From assembly GCA_027493935.1 (NCBI GenBank), contig JAOSJV010000001.1, positions 1,178,001 through 1,242,000 on the forward strand: a DNA stretch of 64,000 nt, read 5' to 3'. Under the pieces are notes generated by a model. It made no database searches, had not been told where the DNA came from, and saw only the letters and a program-made list of their open reading frames with translations. The stretch comes from Burkholderiales bacterium. Lineage in GTDB: Bacteria > Pseudomonadota > Gammaproteobacteria > Burkholderiales > SG8-39. Position numbers and translations under genes: made by a program. This document shows, piece after piece, positions 1 through 8,565 of this stretch (within the stretch, counting starts at the first letter, position 1; each line of letters starts with the position of its first letter).

Positions 1-1678
1 GCCGGCACCGTCGTGTACGTGAATGCAGGTACCCAGATCGCGCGCATCGATTCGCCCGCCGGGATCCTTTCGCCGGCGCTGCTGCTGTCGTTCGCGGCGC
101 TGGGCGTCTTTCCGCTGATCGCGAAGAAGCTGGTCGCGATCGCGCGCGCGCGCAAGGTCTACGCGCGCTGGCCGCGTCCGGCGCGGTTCGATCGCAACGT
201 GGTGGTGATCGGCGCCGGCTCCGCGGGCCTGGTCGCCGCCTACATCGGCGCCGCCGTGAAGGCGAAGGTTACGCTGGTCGAGAAGCACCGCATGGGCGGT
301 GACTGCCTGAACACCGGGTGCGTGCCGTCGAAGGCCCTGATCCGCTCGGCGAAGCTGCTCTCGCACGTGCGGCGCGCGCGCGAGTGGGGCATCCGCAGCG
401 CGACCGCCGAGTTCGAGTTCGCGGAGGTGATGGAGCGCGTGCAGCGGGTGGTGAAGGCGGTCGAGCCGCACGACTCGGCCGAGCGCTACGCCGGGCTCGG
501 GGTGGAAGTCCTGCGCGGCGACGCGAAGATCACCTCGCCCTGGACCGTGGCGGTGCGCGTGCCGGAGGGGACGCGCACCCTGAGCACGCGCTCGATCGTC
601 ATTGCCGCGGGCGCGCGCCCGTTCGTGCCGCCGATCCCGGGCATCGAGGAGGTCGGCTACCTCACCTCCGACACGATCTGGGGGGCTGCGCGAGCTGCCG
701 AAGCGGCTGGTCGTGCTCGGTGGCGGCCCGATCGGATCGGAGCTCACGCAGTGCTTCGCGCGCTTCGGCGCCAAGGTGACCCAGGTCGAGATGCTGCCGC
801 GCATCCTGATGCGCGAGGATCCGGAGGTCTCGGCGCTGGTCGCCGAGCGGTTCGGCGCCGAGAACATCGACGTCCTGGTCGACCACAAGGCAAAGGCGTT
901 CCGGATCGAGCACGGCGAGAAGATCATGATCGCCGAGCACCAGGGACGCGACGTGCGGATCGCGTTCGATGCGCTGCTGGTGGCGGTGGGCCGCGTGGCC
1001 AACACGCAAGGGTACGGACTGGAGGAACTCGGCATCGGCACGACGCGCGCGCGCACGGTCGAGACCGACGAGTATCTCGCCACCGTCTACCCGAACATCT
1101 ACGCGTGCGGCGACGTGGCCGGCCCGTTCCAGTTCACGCACACCGCCGCGCACCAGGCGTGGTTCGCATCGGTCAACGCGCTGTTCGGCACCTTCCGCCG
1201 CTTCAGGGTCGACTACCGCGTCATCCCATGGGCGACGTTCACCGAGCCGGAGGTCGCACGCGTCGGGCTGAACGAGACCGAGGCGAAGGAGCGTGGCGTC
1301 GCCTACGAGGTCACCACCTACGGCATCGACGACCTCGACCGCGCGATCGCCGACGGCGAGGCGCACGGGCTGGTGAAGGTGCTCACCGTGCCGGGCAAGG
1401 ATCGCATTCTCGGTGCCACGATCGTCGGCGAGCACGCCGGCGACCTGATCATCGAGTACGTCGCAGCAATGAAGTACGGCATCGGCCTGAACAAGATCCT
1501 CGGCACGATCCACATCTACCCGACGCTCGCCGAGGCCAACAAGTACGCGGCCGGGAACTGGAAGCGCGCGCATGCGCCGGCGGCCGTGCTGCGCTGCCTC
1601 GAGCGCTATCACGCCTGGCGGCGGGGCGGCGCGGGGCGCGTGCCGCTCGGCGCGGCCGCGGTGCGGAGCGAGGAATGA
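1..1678 (+). CDS. Membrane (VTT)-fused pyridine nucleotide-disulfide oxidoreductase, 5'-truncated, frameshifted
   Basis: The frame is open from the first base, so the start lies outside the window. The first ~60 residues include a hydrophobic helix and resemble the end of a TVP38/TMEM64 (VTT) membrane domain, which is known fused to flavoprotein reductases. A Rossmann motif (GAGSAG) follows near residue 71, then the redox-active pair CLNTGC near residue 102, an NAD-binding GGGPIGSE, and a C-terminal His/Glu pair (IHIYPTLAEA). This is the mercuric reductase/Lpd-like architecture, but no mer genes are nearby. A run of six G (680-685) puts the two halves out of frame; removing one G gives a continuous protein of about 558 visible residues. 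Downstream glycosyltransferases of the arsenosugar type suggest the same cluster. The substrate is unknown. Confidence 0.85.
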
Positions 1679-1760
1679 GGGGGCCGGCGCGGTCCGCGAC
1701 GCGTCCGGCTGCCGACCTGCGCCGTGCCTGCGGCATGCCGGAGACGGGAGCGTTCCAGTG

Positions 1761-2567
1761 ATGCGACTCGTGCTTGCTTGCGCGCTGTGCGCGGCGCCGC
1801 TCGCGGCGGCGGCCGAGTTCGATCACACGCACCGGGCGTGGAACGCGCTGCTCGAGAAGCACGTGGTCGTCGCCGAAGGCGGCGAATCCTCGCGCGTCGA
1901 CTACGCCGGCTTCGCCGCCGATCGTGGAAAGCTGCAGACGTATCTCGACGCGCTCTCGGCGCTCGAGCGTCCGGTGTTCGAGCGCTGGTCGCGCGCGGAG
2001 CGCCTCGCGTTCCTGATCAACGCGTACAACGCCTTCACGGTGGAGCTCGTCCTGCGCAACTACCCCGGTCTGGGGTCGATCCGCGACCTCGGCAACGTCG
2101 TCTTCGCGAGCCCCTGGAAGAAGCGCTTCTTCACGCTGCTCGGCGAGCCGCAGCACCTGGACGGCATCGAGCACGGGATGATCCGGGCGCCGGGCGCCTA
2201 CGACGAGCCGCGGATTCACTTCGCCGTCAACTGCGCATCGATCGGCTGCCCGATGCTGCGCGAGGAAGCCTACGTGCCGGCCAGGCTGGATGCCCAGCTC
2301 GAGGAGCAGACGGCGCGCTTCCTCTCCGACCGATCGCGCAACCGCTACGACGCGGCGCGCGGCGTGCTCGAGGTGTCGCGCATCTTCGACTGGTACGCGA
2401 AGGATTTCGCCACGGGCGTCGGCGGAATCGGCTCCCTGGGGCGATTCCTCGCCCGCTATGCCGATGCGCTCGGCGCCGGCGCACAGGCGCGCGAGCGCAT
2501 CGCGACGGGCGCGGTCCCGGTCCGGTTCCTCGACTATGATTGGCGTCTGAACGACATTCCGCGCTGA
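1761..2567 (+). CDS. DUF547 domain protein, secreted
   Basis: The 268-residue protein begins with a short signal peptide (about 17 residues, cleavage near AAAAEF). The body matches the DUF547 family, with the conserved stretch LAFLINAYNAFTVELVL near residue 80 and a VNCASIGCPML segment near residue 155. The biochemical function of DUF547 is unknown. GTG at 1758 is an alternative start directly before ATG 1761. Only three bases separate its stop from the GTG of the next gene, so it is almost certainly co-transcribed with the two glycosyltransferases. DUF547 proteins are often neighbours of this pair. Confidence 0.85.
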   Translation: MRLVLACALCAAPLAAAAEFDHTHRAWNALLEKHVVVAEGGESSRVDYAGFAADRGKLQTYLDALSALERPVFERWSRAERLAFLINAYNAFTVELVLRNYPGLGSIRDLGNVVFASPWKKRFFTLLGEPQHLDGIEHGMIRAPGAYDEPRIHFAVNCASIGCPMLREEAYVPARLDAQLEEQTARFLSDRSRNRYDAARGVLEVSRIFDWYAKDFATGVGGIGSLGRFLARYADALGAGAQARERIATGAVPVRFLDYDWRLNDIPR

Positions 2568-2570
2568 CGC

Positions 2571-3290
2571 GTGCCGCCGTGGCTGCCGAACCCGCGCGAT
2601 CCGCCCTCCGTGAAGCTCTCGATCATCGTCCCCGCCCTGAACGAAGCGGCCGGCATCGTGGCGGCGCTCGGCGCGCTCGCGCCGCTGCGCGCGCGCGGGC
2701 ACGAGGTGATCGTGGTCGACGGAGGGTCGACCGATACCACGGCCGTGCTCGCGCGGCCGCTCGCCGAGCGCGTCATCGATGCCCCGCGCGGTCGCGCACG
2801 GCAGATGAACGCCGGCGCCCGGATCGCGTCCGGCGACGTGCTCGTGTTCCTGCACGCCGACACCCTGCTGCCGGAGGGCGCAGACCGCCTGATCGAGCGC
2901 GCGCTCGGCGCGCCGGATTGCGCGTGGGGCCGTTTCGACGTCCGGATCGAAGGAGTGCATCCGCTGCTCCCGGTCGTGGCGGCGATGATGAATCTGCGCT
3001 CCGCCCTGACAGGAATCGCGACCGGAGACCAGGCGATCTTCGTGCGGCGTGCGGGGTTTGCGGCGGTGGGCGGCTATCCGCCGATCGCGCTGATGGAGGA
3101 CGTTGCGCTCAGTCGCGCGCTCGCGCGACGCGCGCGTCCGGCGCGCGTGCGCGAGCGCGCCGCGACCTCGGGTCGGCGCTGGGAGACGCGCGGGGTCCTG
3201 CGCACGATCGCGCTCATGTGGTGGCTGAGGACGCGCTACTTCTGCGGCGCTTCGCCCGAGCGCCTCGCGAGGCTGTATGACGGCGGTTGA
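2571..3290 (+). CDS. GT2 glycosyltransferase, TIGR04283 (arsenosugar biosynthesis) type
   Basis: A small family-2 glycosyltransferase of 239 residues from GTG 2571. GTG 2610 gives MKLSIIVPALNE at the very N-terminus, which fits the family better and is my preferred start (226 residues). Visible motifs are the nucleotide-sugar fold VDGGSTDTT, the ARQMNAG segment and the DxD-like LHADT (about residues 95-100). The pairing with the next gene (TIGR04282 type) and with DUF547 is what links it to arsenosugar-type biosynthesis. That role is from family knowledge, since no arsenic-specific gene lies in the window. It overlaps the next gene by 14 bases. Confidence 0.85.
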   Translation: MPPWLPNPRDPPSVKLSIIVPALNEAAGIVAALGALAPLRARGHEVIVVDGGSTDTTAVLARPLAERVIDAPRGRARQMNAGARIASGDVLVFLHADTLLPEGADRLIERALGAPDCAWGRFDVRIEGVHPLLPVVAAMMNLRSALTGIATGDQAIFVRRAGFAAVGGYPPIALMEDVALSRALARRARPARVRERAATSGRRWETRGVLRTIALMWWLRTRYFCGASPERLARLYDGG

Positions 3291-3916
3291 CGCTGCCGCG
3301 CCGATCCCGGTGCTGGTGTTCGCGCGCGCGCCGGTGGCCGGCGCGGCCAAGACGCGGCTCGCGCCGCGGCTCGGCGCCGTAGGCGCGGCGCGGCTGCACG
3401 CGCTGCTCGTGGAGCACGCGATCGAGACCGCGCTCAGCGCCCGGCTGGGTCGCGTGGAGCTGTGCTGCGCACCGGACGCTTCGCACCCCTTCTTCGCGCA
3501 GTGTGCCGAGCGGTTCGGCGTCGCGCTCGCCGCGCAGGCGGGCGGCGATCTCGGCGCCCGGATGTACGCCGCGCTCGTGCGCGTCGCGACGCGCGGCGGG
3601 GCGCTGCTGATCGGATCGGACTGCCCGGCGCTGACCCCGGCCTACCTCCGCGCCGCGGCAGCCGTGCTCGCGGGGGGGCGAAGACGCGGTGTTCGGGCCG
3701 GCCGAGGACGGCGGCTACGTGCTGGTCGGGGTGCAGCGCGGCGTGCCCGCGCTCTTCGACGGCATCGACTGGGGAACGCCCTGCGTCATGACCGAGACGC
3801 GCGCGCGTCTGCGTGCGCTGCGCTGGCGCTGGCAGGAGCTCGCGCTCCTGTGGGACGTCGACCGTCCGCAGGATCTCGAGCGGCTGGCCGCCCACAGCGA
3901 CGCGGGGAACGTCTGA
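3277..3916 (+). CDS. DUF2064/TIGR04282-type glycosyltransferase (CofC-like), frameshifted
   Basis: A nucleotidyl/glycosyltransferase-like protein with the hallmark N-terminal VLVFARAPVAGAAKTRLAP and, further on, IGSDCPAL and GPAEDGGYVLVG. The 5' half and 3' half lie in different frames because of a run of seven G (3672-3678). Deleting one G restores a continuous 212-residue protein of normal family length. The ATG lies inside the end of the preceding gene, so the two are translationally coupled. It is probably the last gene of the operon; the following ~90 bases hold nothing recognisable. Confidence 0.85.
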
Positions 3917-4008
3917 TCGCGGAGGCGCTCCAACCGCCGGTGGCGGGGGTTGACCTTCTCCGCGCGCGTGGCCGGGGCGTCGGGGCGCCTCCGGCACCGG
4001 CTTCGCGC

Positions 4009-6237
4009 CTATGGCCTGCCGAGCAGGAAGTACGCCGACCGGTTTCCGCCGGAGGCGATTCCGTAGCCGACGTAGACCGGTCCGAGCGGCGTGTCGGCGG
4101 CCAGGAAGAGCGAGCCGCCGTGCTGCCAATCGGAGCCGTTCGCCGCTACCAGCGGCTTCGCGATGCGGCCCGCCTCGAGCGATGCGCCGAGGTACGCGCC
4201 CTCGAGGAAGCCACCCTGGCTCAGCCGGTAGAGGTAGGTGGCGCGTCCGAACTGCAGGTCGCGGCCGTACAGCTGGAACGTCTTGAAGCCCGAAAGCTGC
4301 TGGAAGCCGCCGAGCGAGAACTGGTCGTAGAGCGGCAGCTCGCCGGAGAGCGCGCCGCCGGCCTTCGCGCCCAGCTGGAGCGTGTGGTCCCCGATGGAGT
4401 AGGCGCCGAGCGCGTCGGCCTCCCATTTCGTGTAGGTGTCGTCGGCGCCCAGATGCGCCCGGGAGGAAAAGAGGTGGACCGTCGCGCCGACTCCGCGGCG
4501 CGGGAAGTCGAGGCTGTCGAGTTGGTCGAACTTGAGCCGCGCGGTGTACGCCCCCTGGCGGACGTCGCTCTGCGGCCTGACGATGGACGGCCCCGTATCG
4601 AGCTCCGCGTCGACGGTGCCGGCGAGCACGCCGAGCCGGACCTCGCCGTAGCGCGTGAGCTGCGTTCCGAGGTCCAGCCCGACGCGACCGTAGCGCACAT
4701 CGTACCGCGCCACGCGCTGCTGGCCGACGAAGAGATCGATCGGGCTGCGCTCGACTTCGACCCGCGGCGCGACGAAAAGATAGCGGTTGGCGACCAGGGG
4801 CTGGTAGAACTCGCCGGCGAGGCGGTTCGTGCGTCCCACCTGTGCGTCCGCGCGGAACTCGCCGCCGAGCCTGTTCAGCCAGGTCGCCCGGTAGCTGCCG
4901 AGCAGGTTGAAGTACGAGTTGGTGGTGAAGTCGGAGGACAGCGTGAGACCGAAGCGCAGGTAGTTCGGCCCCCAGCTCTTCTCGAGCGCCTGGACCGCGA
5001 GCACGCGCTTGCCTTTTTCCTCGATCAAGCGGTAGTCGACGTGCTCGAAGTCGCCGCTGCCGTAGATCCGCTGCATGTCGCGGTCGAGCTTCGACGGATC
5101 GGGCGCCTCGCCCGCACGCGTCTCCATCGCGTGCTCCACGACTGCCGGATTCACGCGCTCGAGCCCGACGACCCTGATCTCGTCGATCGGCCGCGTGTCG
5201 AGCGCCGGCGGCACGATCTGCCGCGCGCGCAATGCGGCGAACGCCTGCGGCGGCAGGGCGAGCCGGGCGAGCTCGTCCGCAAAGCCGCGCGCCGCCTTCT
5301 CGCCCTCGGCGGCGATCGCCGGCAGCCGGTCGAAATCGGCGACCGTGAAGCCGGGCAGATCGATCCGGATCAGGATGTCCGAGGGGGTGAGCTGCGCGAC
5401 GCTCCGCTCGACGTTCTGGTTCGTCAGGATGCTCAGCATCTGCTGGCTGACGGCGAGCAGCGAGGTGAGCTCGGAGCGCTTCATGAGCGGCGTGCCGACG
5501 TCGACCGCGATGACGACGTCGCCGCAGAGCTCGCGGCCGATGTCGACCGGCACGTTGCGCACCACCATGCCGTCGACGAGCAGGCGGCCGCCGACGTGCG
5601 CCGGGGCGATCACCCCCGGGATCGCGAGGCTCGCGCGCATCGCGCTCGCGACCTCGCCGCGGTCGATGACGACCATCTCGCCGCTCTCGATGTCGGTCGC
5701 CACCGCCCGGAACGGGATCGGCAGGCGGTCGAAGTCGATGTAGCCCTTGGCCTTGACCGCGCGGCGCAGAACCGCCTCGAGCCCGACGCCGGACACCACC
5801 CCGGGCTGCAGCCCGAACTCGCCCTCGCGCACGCCGATCTCCGGCCCGATGTAGTTCCTGGCGTCGTCCGCCTTGCGCCGGATCGGCTTCTCGCGGCGCG
5901 GCGGATCGTCGGCGATGACGTCGCGCAGGCCGACGCTGCGGATCAGCGCGTCCATGTCGGCGATGGTCGAGCCGGTGGCGTAGGCGCCGGCGACGATCGA
6001 TCCCATGCTGGTGCCGACGACGCAATCGACCGGGATGCGCAGCTCCTCGAGCACCTTGAGCACGCCGACGTGGGCCGCGCCGCGGGCGCCGCCGCCGCCG
6101 AGCACCAGCGCGACGCGCGGTCGTCCGGGCTTCGCCTGGGTCGATGCCTGCGCCTGTGCGGCGGGCGGCACGGAGAGCGCGAGCGTGAGCGCGGCGGCGG
6201 CGATGGCCGATGGGAGGCTGTACGGGAGGGCGCGCAT
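4009..6237 (-). CDS. Patatin-like phospholipase with POTRA and outer-membrane beta-barrel (PlpD/NTE type)
   Basis: The 742-residue protein starts with a signal peptide ending near AQA. A patatin domain follows (about residues 35-290): oxyanion motif GGGGARG, nucleophile elbow GTSMG and catalytic Asp in LLVDGM. The usual DG-G/A is DGM here, which is slightly unusual. Residues about 330-400 look like a single POTRA domain (PIDEIRVVGLERVNP). The rest is a BamA-like barrel with alternating aromatic strands. This is the architecture of Pseudomonas PlpD, a type Vd autotransporter that hydrolyses phospholipids. It stands alone, divergent from the AlaX gene, with about 170 bases between them. Confidence 0.92.
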   Translation of the reverse strand: MRALPYSLPSAIAAAALTLALSVPPAAQAQASTQAKPGRPRVALVLGGGGARGAAHVGVLKVLEELRIPVDCVVGTSMGSIVAGAYATGSTIADMDALIRSVGLRDVIADDPPRREKPIRRKADDARNYIGPEIGVREGEFGLQPGVVSGVGLEAVLRRAVKAKGYIDFDRLPIPFRAVATDIESGEMVVIDRGEVASAMRASLAIPGVIAPAHVGGRLLVDGMVVRNVPVDIGRELCGDVVIAVDVGTPLMKRSELTSLLAVSQQMLSILTNQNVERSVAQLTPSDILIRIDLPGFTVADFDRLPAIAAEGEKAARGFADELARLALPPQAFAALRARQIVPPALDTRPIDEIRVVGLERVNPAVVEHAMETRAGEAPDPSKLDRDMQRIYGSGDFEHVDYRLIEEKGKRVLAVQALEKSWGPNYLRFGLTLSSDFTTNSYFNLLGSYRATWLNRLGGEFRADAQVGRTNRLAGEFYQPLVANRYLFVAPRVEVERSPIDLFVGQQRVARYDVRYGRVGLDLGTQLTRYGEVRLGVLAGTVDAELDTGPSIVRPQSDVRQGAYTARLKFDQLDSLDFPRRGVGATVHLFSSRAHLGADDTYTKWEADALGAYSIGDHTLQLGAKAGGALSGELPLYDQFSLGGFQQLSGFKTFQLYGRDLQFGRATYLYRLSQGGFLEGAYLGASLEAGRIAKPLVAANGSDWQHGGSLFLAADTPLGPVYVGYGIASGGNRSAYFLLGRP

Positions 6238-6405
6238 CTGAGGGGCTCCTTCGCGCGCGTGCTCCTCGTCGTGGCACGCGCCGGTCGTCGGCGCGAACTC
6301 TAGCAGGGCGACGGGGCACCGTGCCGCGCCGGCGGCATTGCGCGCTCGCCTGCGTTGCGCGACACTTCCCCGCGATTCTTCGAAAGACCCGTTTCGGAGG
6401 CGCGC

Positions 6406-7130
6406 ATGACCCGGCTGCTGTACCGCGACGACGCGTACCTGCAGCGCTGCGAGACGCGCGTGGCGAACGTCGACGAGCGCGGCATCCGGCTCGAGGCGAC
6501 CGTGTTCTATGCCGCCGCGGGCGGCCAGCCCGGCGACTGCGGCATTGTGCGCCTGGCCGACGGCGTTACGGTCGAGATCGTCGACGCCGTCCCGGGCGGG
6601 GCACCGGACGAGGTGATCCACGTGCCCGCGCCGGGCGTCGCGACGCCCGCACTGGCCGCCCTCACGGCCGGCGTGCCGGTTGTCGCCGAGATCGACTGGG
6701 CGCGCCGCTACCGGCACATGCGGCTGCACACCTGCATGCATCTGCTGTGCGCGGCGGTGCCGTACCCGGTCTCCGGGGGCAGATCGCCGCCGACAAGGCA
6801 CGGCTCGACTTCGATACCGAGGGCGCGGCGCTCGACAGGGAGCAGCTGGGCGCGCGGCTGAACGAGCTCGCCGCCGGCGCGCACCGGGTTGCGCCGCGCT
6901 GGATCAGCGCGGCCGAGCTGGCCGCGAATCCGCAGCTCGTGCGCACCATGTCGGTAAGGCCGCCGACCGGGCAGGGACGCGTCCGGCTGCTCGAGATCGA
7001 CGGCGTCGACCTGCAACCCTGCGGCGGCACGCACGTGGGCAACACGGCCGAGATCGGGCGCGTCGCGGTGCTGAAGATCGAGAGCAAGGGGCGGCGGAAC
7101 CGGCGCGTGGTCGTCGGATTCGCCGCGTGA
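6406..7130 (+). CDS. Alanyl-tRNA editing protein (AlaX-like), frameshifted
   Basis: A free-standing editing domain that hydrolyses mischarged Ser/Gly-tRNA(Ala). The zinc ligands are visible as HTCMH (about residue 109) and CGGTHV near the C-terminus. The N-terminal FYAAAGGQPGD is the conserved barrel segment of the family. A run of five G at 6775-6779 breaks the frame between PYPVSGG and QIAADKARLDFD; one additional G restores a 241-residue protein. The upstream spacer contains a short GGAGG at about 6395. It is followed after 10 bases by the GNAT gene. Confidence 0.88.
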
Positions 7131-7140
7131 GGCGCCGCGC

Positions 7141-7743
7141 GTGACGGGCGAGGCGCGTCGCATCGCCGGCCGGATCGCCGTTCGCGCCAGCGCCGCGCAC
7201 GACCTGCCGGCGATCGCCGCGATCTACCGCCATCACGTGCTGAACGGCGCCGCGACGTTCGAGATCGTTCCGCCGGACGACGCCGAGATGGGTCGCCGTC
7301 GTGAGGAGACGCTCGCGCGGGCGCTGCCGCACCTCGTGGCCGAGCTCGACGGCGCGATCGCGGGCTACGCCTACGCGGCGCCTTACCGCCCGCGGGCCGC
7401 GTACCGTTACACCGTCGAGGATTCGGTGTACGTCGCGCCGCAGCTGTCGCGCCGCGGCGTCGGGCGCGCGCTGCTCGAGGCGCTGATCGACGCGTGCACG
7501 GCGCTCCACCACCGGCAGATGGTGGCGGTGATCGGCGACCGCGCCAACGCGGCTTCGATCGGGCTGCATGCCGCGTGCGGCTTCACCCGCGTCGGCACGC
7601 TGCCGAACGTCGGCTTCAAGTTCGGGCGTTGGATCGACAGCGTCCTGATGCAACGGGTGCTCGGCGGCGGCGCGACCACGCCGCCGCGGGGGAAGCGCCG
7701 CGACGTGAGGCTTGCGCCGCGCGCGACCGGGTGCCATCGATGA
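7141..7743 (+). CDS. GNAT N-acetyltransferase, phosphinothricin/methionine sulfoximine acetyltransferase-like
   Basis: The 200-residue GNAT protein uses a GTG start 10 bases after the AlaX stop. The segment DLPAIAAIYRHHVLNGAATFE is typical of the phosphinothricin/methionine sulfoximine acetyltransferase subgroup. The acetyl-CoA loop is visible as RRGVGRALLEAL, followed by NAASIGLHAACGF. About 25 C-terminal residues are basic and not part of the fold. The likely role is acetylating toxic amino-acid analogues; the true substrate is unknown. Confidence 0.82.
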   Translation: MTGEARRIAGRIAVRASAAHDLPAIAAIYRHHVLNGAATFEIVPPDDAEMGRRREETLARALPHLVAELDGAIAGYAYAAPYRPRAAYRYTVEDSVYVAPQLSRRGVGRALLEALIDACTALHHRQMVAVIGDRANAASIGLHAACGFTRVGTLPNVGFKFGRWIDSVLMQRVLGGGATTPPRGKRRDVRLAPRATGCHR

Positions 7744-7774
7744 GGTGCAGTTCAACCCAGAGGAGGTACGACAA

Positions 7775-8188
7775 ATGGCGGACCGCATTCGCAAGCAGGA
7801 TTACTTCGCAATCCAGGTGAAGAACCGGCCGGGCGCTGGCGCGCGAATCCTCGCCGGCCTGAAGGCCGAGGGCGTCAACCTGCTCGCGTTCACGGGCTTC
7901 CCGAGCCGCGCCGGCGCGCAGGTCGATCTCGTGCCCGAGCGCACGGCCGCGCTGCGGACGGCGGCGCGCAAGCTGAAGCTCGCGCTCGGTCCGCGCAAGC
8001 GCTGCTTCGTGATCCAGGGCGACGACCGCGTCGGCGCGCTCGCGCGCACCCTCGATCGGCTGGCGCAGGCCAAGATCAACGTGACGGCGCTCGATGCGGT
8101 GAGCGCGGGCAACGGACGCTATGGCGCCCTCTTCTGGGTCAAACCGAAGGATTACGCGCGTGCAGGCCGGCTGCTGGGCGCACGCTGA
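7775..8188 (+). CDS. ACT-domain protein, function unknown
   Basis: A 137-residue protein with a strong Shine-Dalgarno (AGGAGG at about 7760) ahead of ATG 7775. Two ACT-like beta-alpha-beta units can be seen: FAIQVKNRPGAGARILAGLKAEGVNL (residues 10-35) and CFVIQGDDRVGALARTLDRLAQAKINV (about 75-100). ACT domains bind amino acids or related ligands, and stand-alone ones act as regulators. No enzyme domain is attached. It is the last + strand gene before the 377-base spacer. Confidence 0.75.
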   Translation: MADRIRKQDYFAIQVKNRPGAGARILAGLKAEGVNLLAFTGFPSRAGAQVDLVPERTAALRTAARKLKLALGPRKRCFVIQGDDRVGALARTLDRLAQAKINVTALDAVSAGNGRYGALFWVKPKDYARAGRLLGAR

Positions 8189-8201
8189 GCCGGGAAAAAA
8201 T

Positions 8202-8240
8202 CCTCGGGGCGGCTGAGGAGGAGGGTTTGCCGCCCCGAGG
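8202..8240 (-). terminator. Strong hairpin; intrinsic terminator in minus orientation
   Basis: Bases 8202-8213 and 8229-8240 are perfect inverted complements (CCTCGGGGCGGC/GCCGCCCCGAGG), giving a 12-bp stem and a 15-base loop. On the + strand no T-run follows. On the - strand the stem is followed directly by ATTTTTTCCC, the classic intrinsic terminator form. It could protect the ACT/GNAT genes from antisense transcription, or end an unannotated minus transcript starting in the 8250-8560 spacer. It may also serve the ACT gene as a 3' stem. Confidence 0.6.
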
Positions 8241-8526
8241 GTCCACAGGAGAGATAGCCAACCCGCCTGCCTGGGCGCAAACCCGGGCGGCGGGCGCCGA
8301 GCCGCCGCGTTGCCTCGCTACGACCCGAACGGAAACGAGTTTAGGGGCGGCTGACATATCTGTCCAATCGATCATGGAAATCTCATTAATTACTCCCATC
8401 GATAATGCAACGTCTCGTCGACGCGGCCTCGCTGCGGCCCAACCGCGCCGGCGCGAGCGAGTGCGCGTCGCGTGGGAACCGCGTGCGCAGCGAGCCGCCG
8501 CGGCAAGGACGAGCGCGGCTGAGGGA

Positions 8527-8556
8527 TTGCTCATATCGATCGATTCGATCTAGAGT
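8527..8556 (+). promoter_or_regulatory. Candidate sigma70 promoter of the LysR gene with embedded palindrome
   Basis: TTGCTC (8527-8532) and TAGAGT (8551-8556) are separated by 18 bases. The perfect palindrome ATCGATCGAT (8535-8544) lies within the spacer and is a natural operator candidate for autoregulation. The predicted start of transcription would fall only a few bases before ATG 8566, which has no Shine-Dalgarno, so the mRNA could be leaderless. The boxes are read by eye only. Confidence 0.4.
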
Positions 8557-8565
8557 ATCGACTGC

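Larger units (their letters stand above)
8189..8565. other. 377-base intergenic region between ACT gene and LysR gene
   Basis: There is no convincing gene here. The left end carries a strong 12-bp hairpin (8202-8240). The middle (8340-8410) is markedly less GC-rich than the surroundings. The right end carries the LysR promoter candidate. ATCGAT occurs several times (in the less GC-rich middle and, as a direct overlap, at 8535-8544), which could reflect regulator binding. A short open frame from 8227 lacks codon structure or homology and was discarded. Confidence 0.6.

Noticed and set aside
1..1678. Mercuric reductase (merA) annotation for the first gene
   Set aside because: The redox motif is shared by the whole superfamily. 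There is no C-terminal Cys pair typical of MerA, no mer regulator or transporter nearby, and the protein carries a VTT membrane segment.
3277..6303. Very long open frame (about 1000 codons) on the + strand across the patatin gene
   Set aside because: After the first ~130 codons it is the mirror image of the patatin/beta-barrel gene. Its product is an Arg/Glu/Ala-rich, low-information sequence, a typical GC-rich shadow frame.
8227..8553. Small open frame in the spacer before the LysR gene
   Set aside because: No ribosome site, no recognisable domain, and it runs through the hairpin and promoter region.
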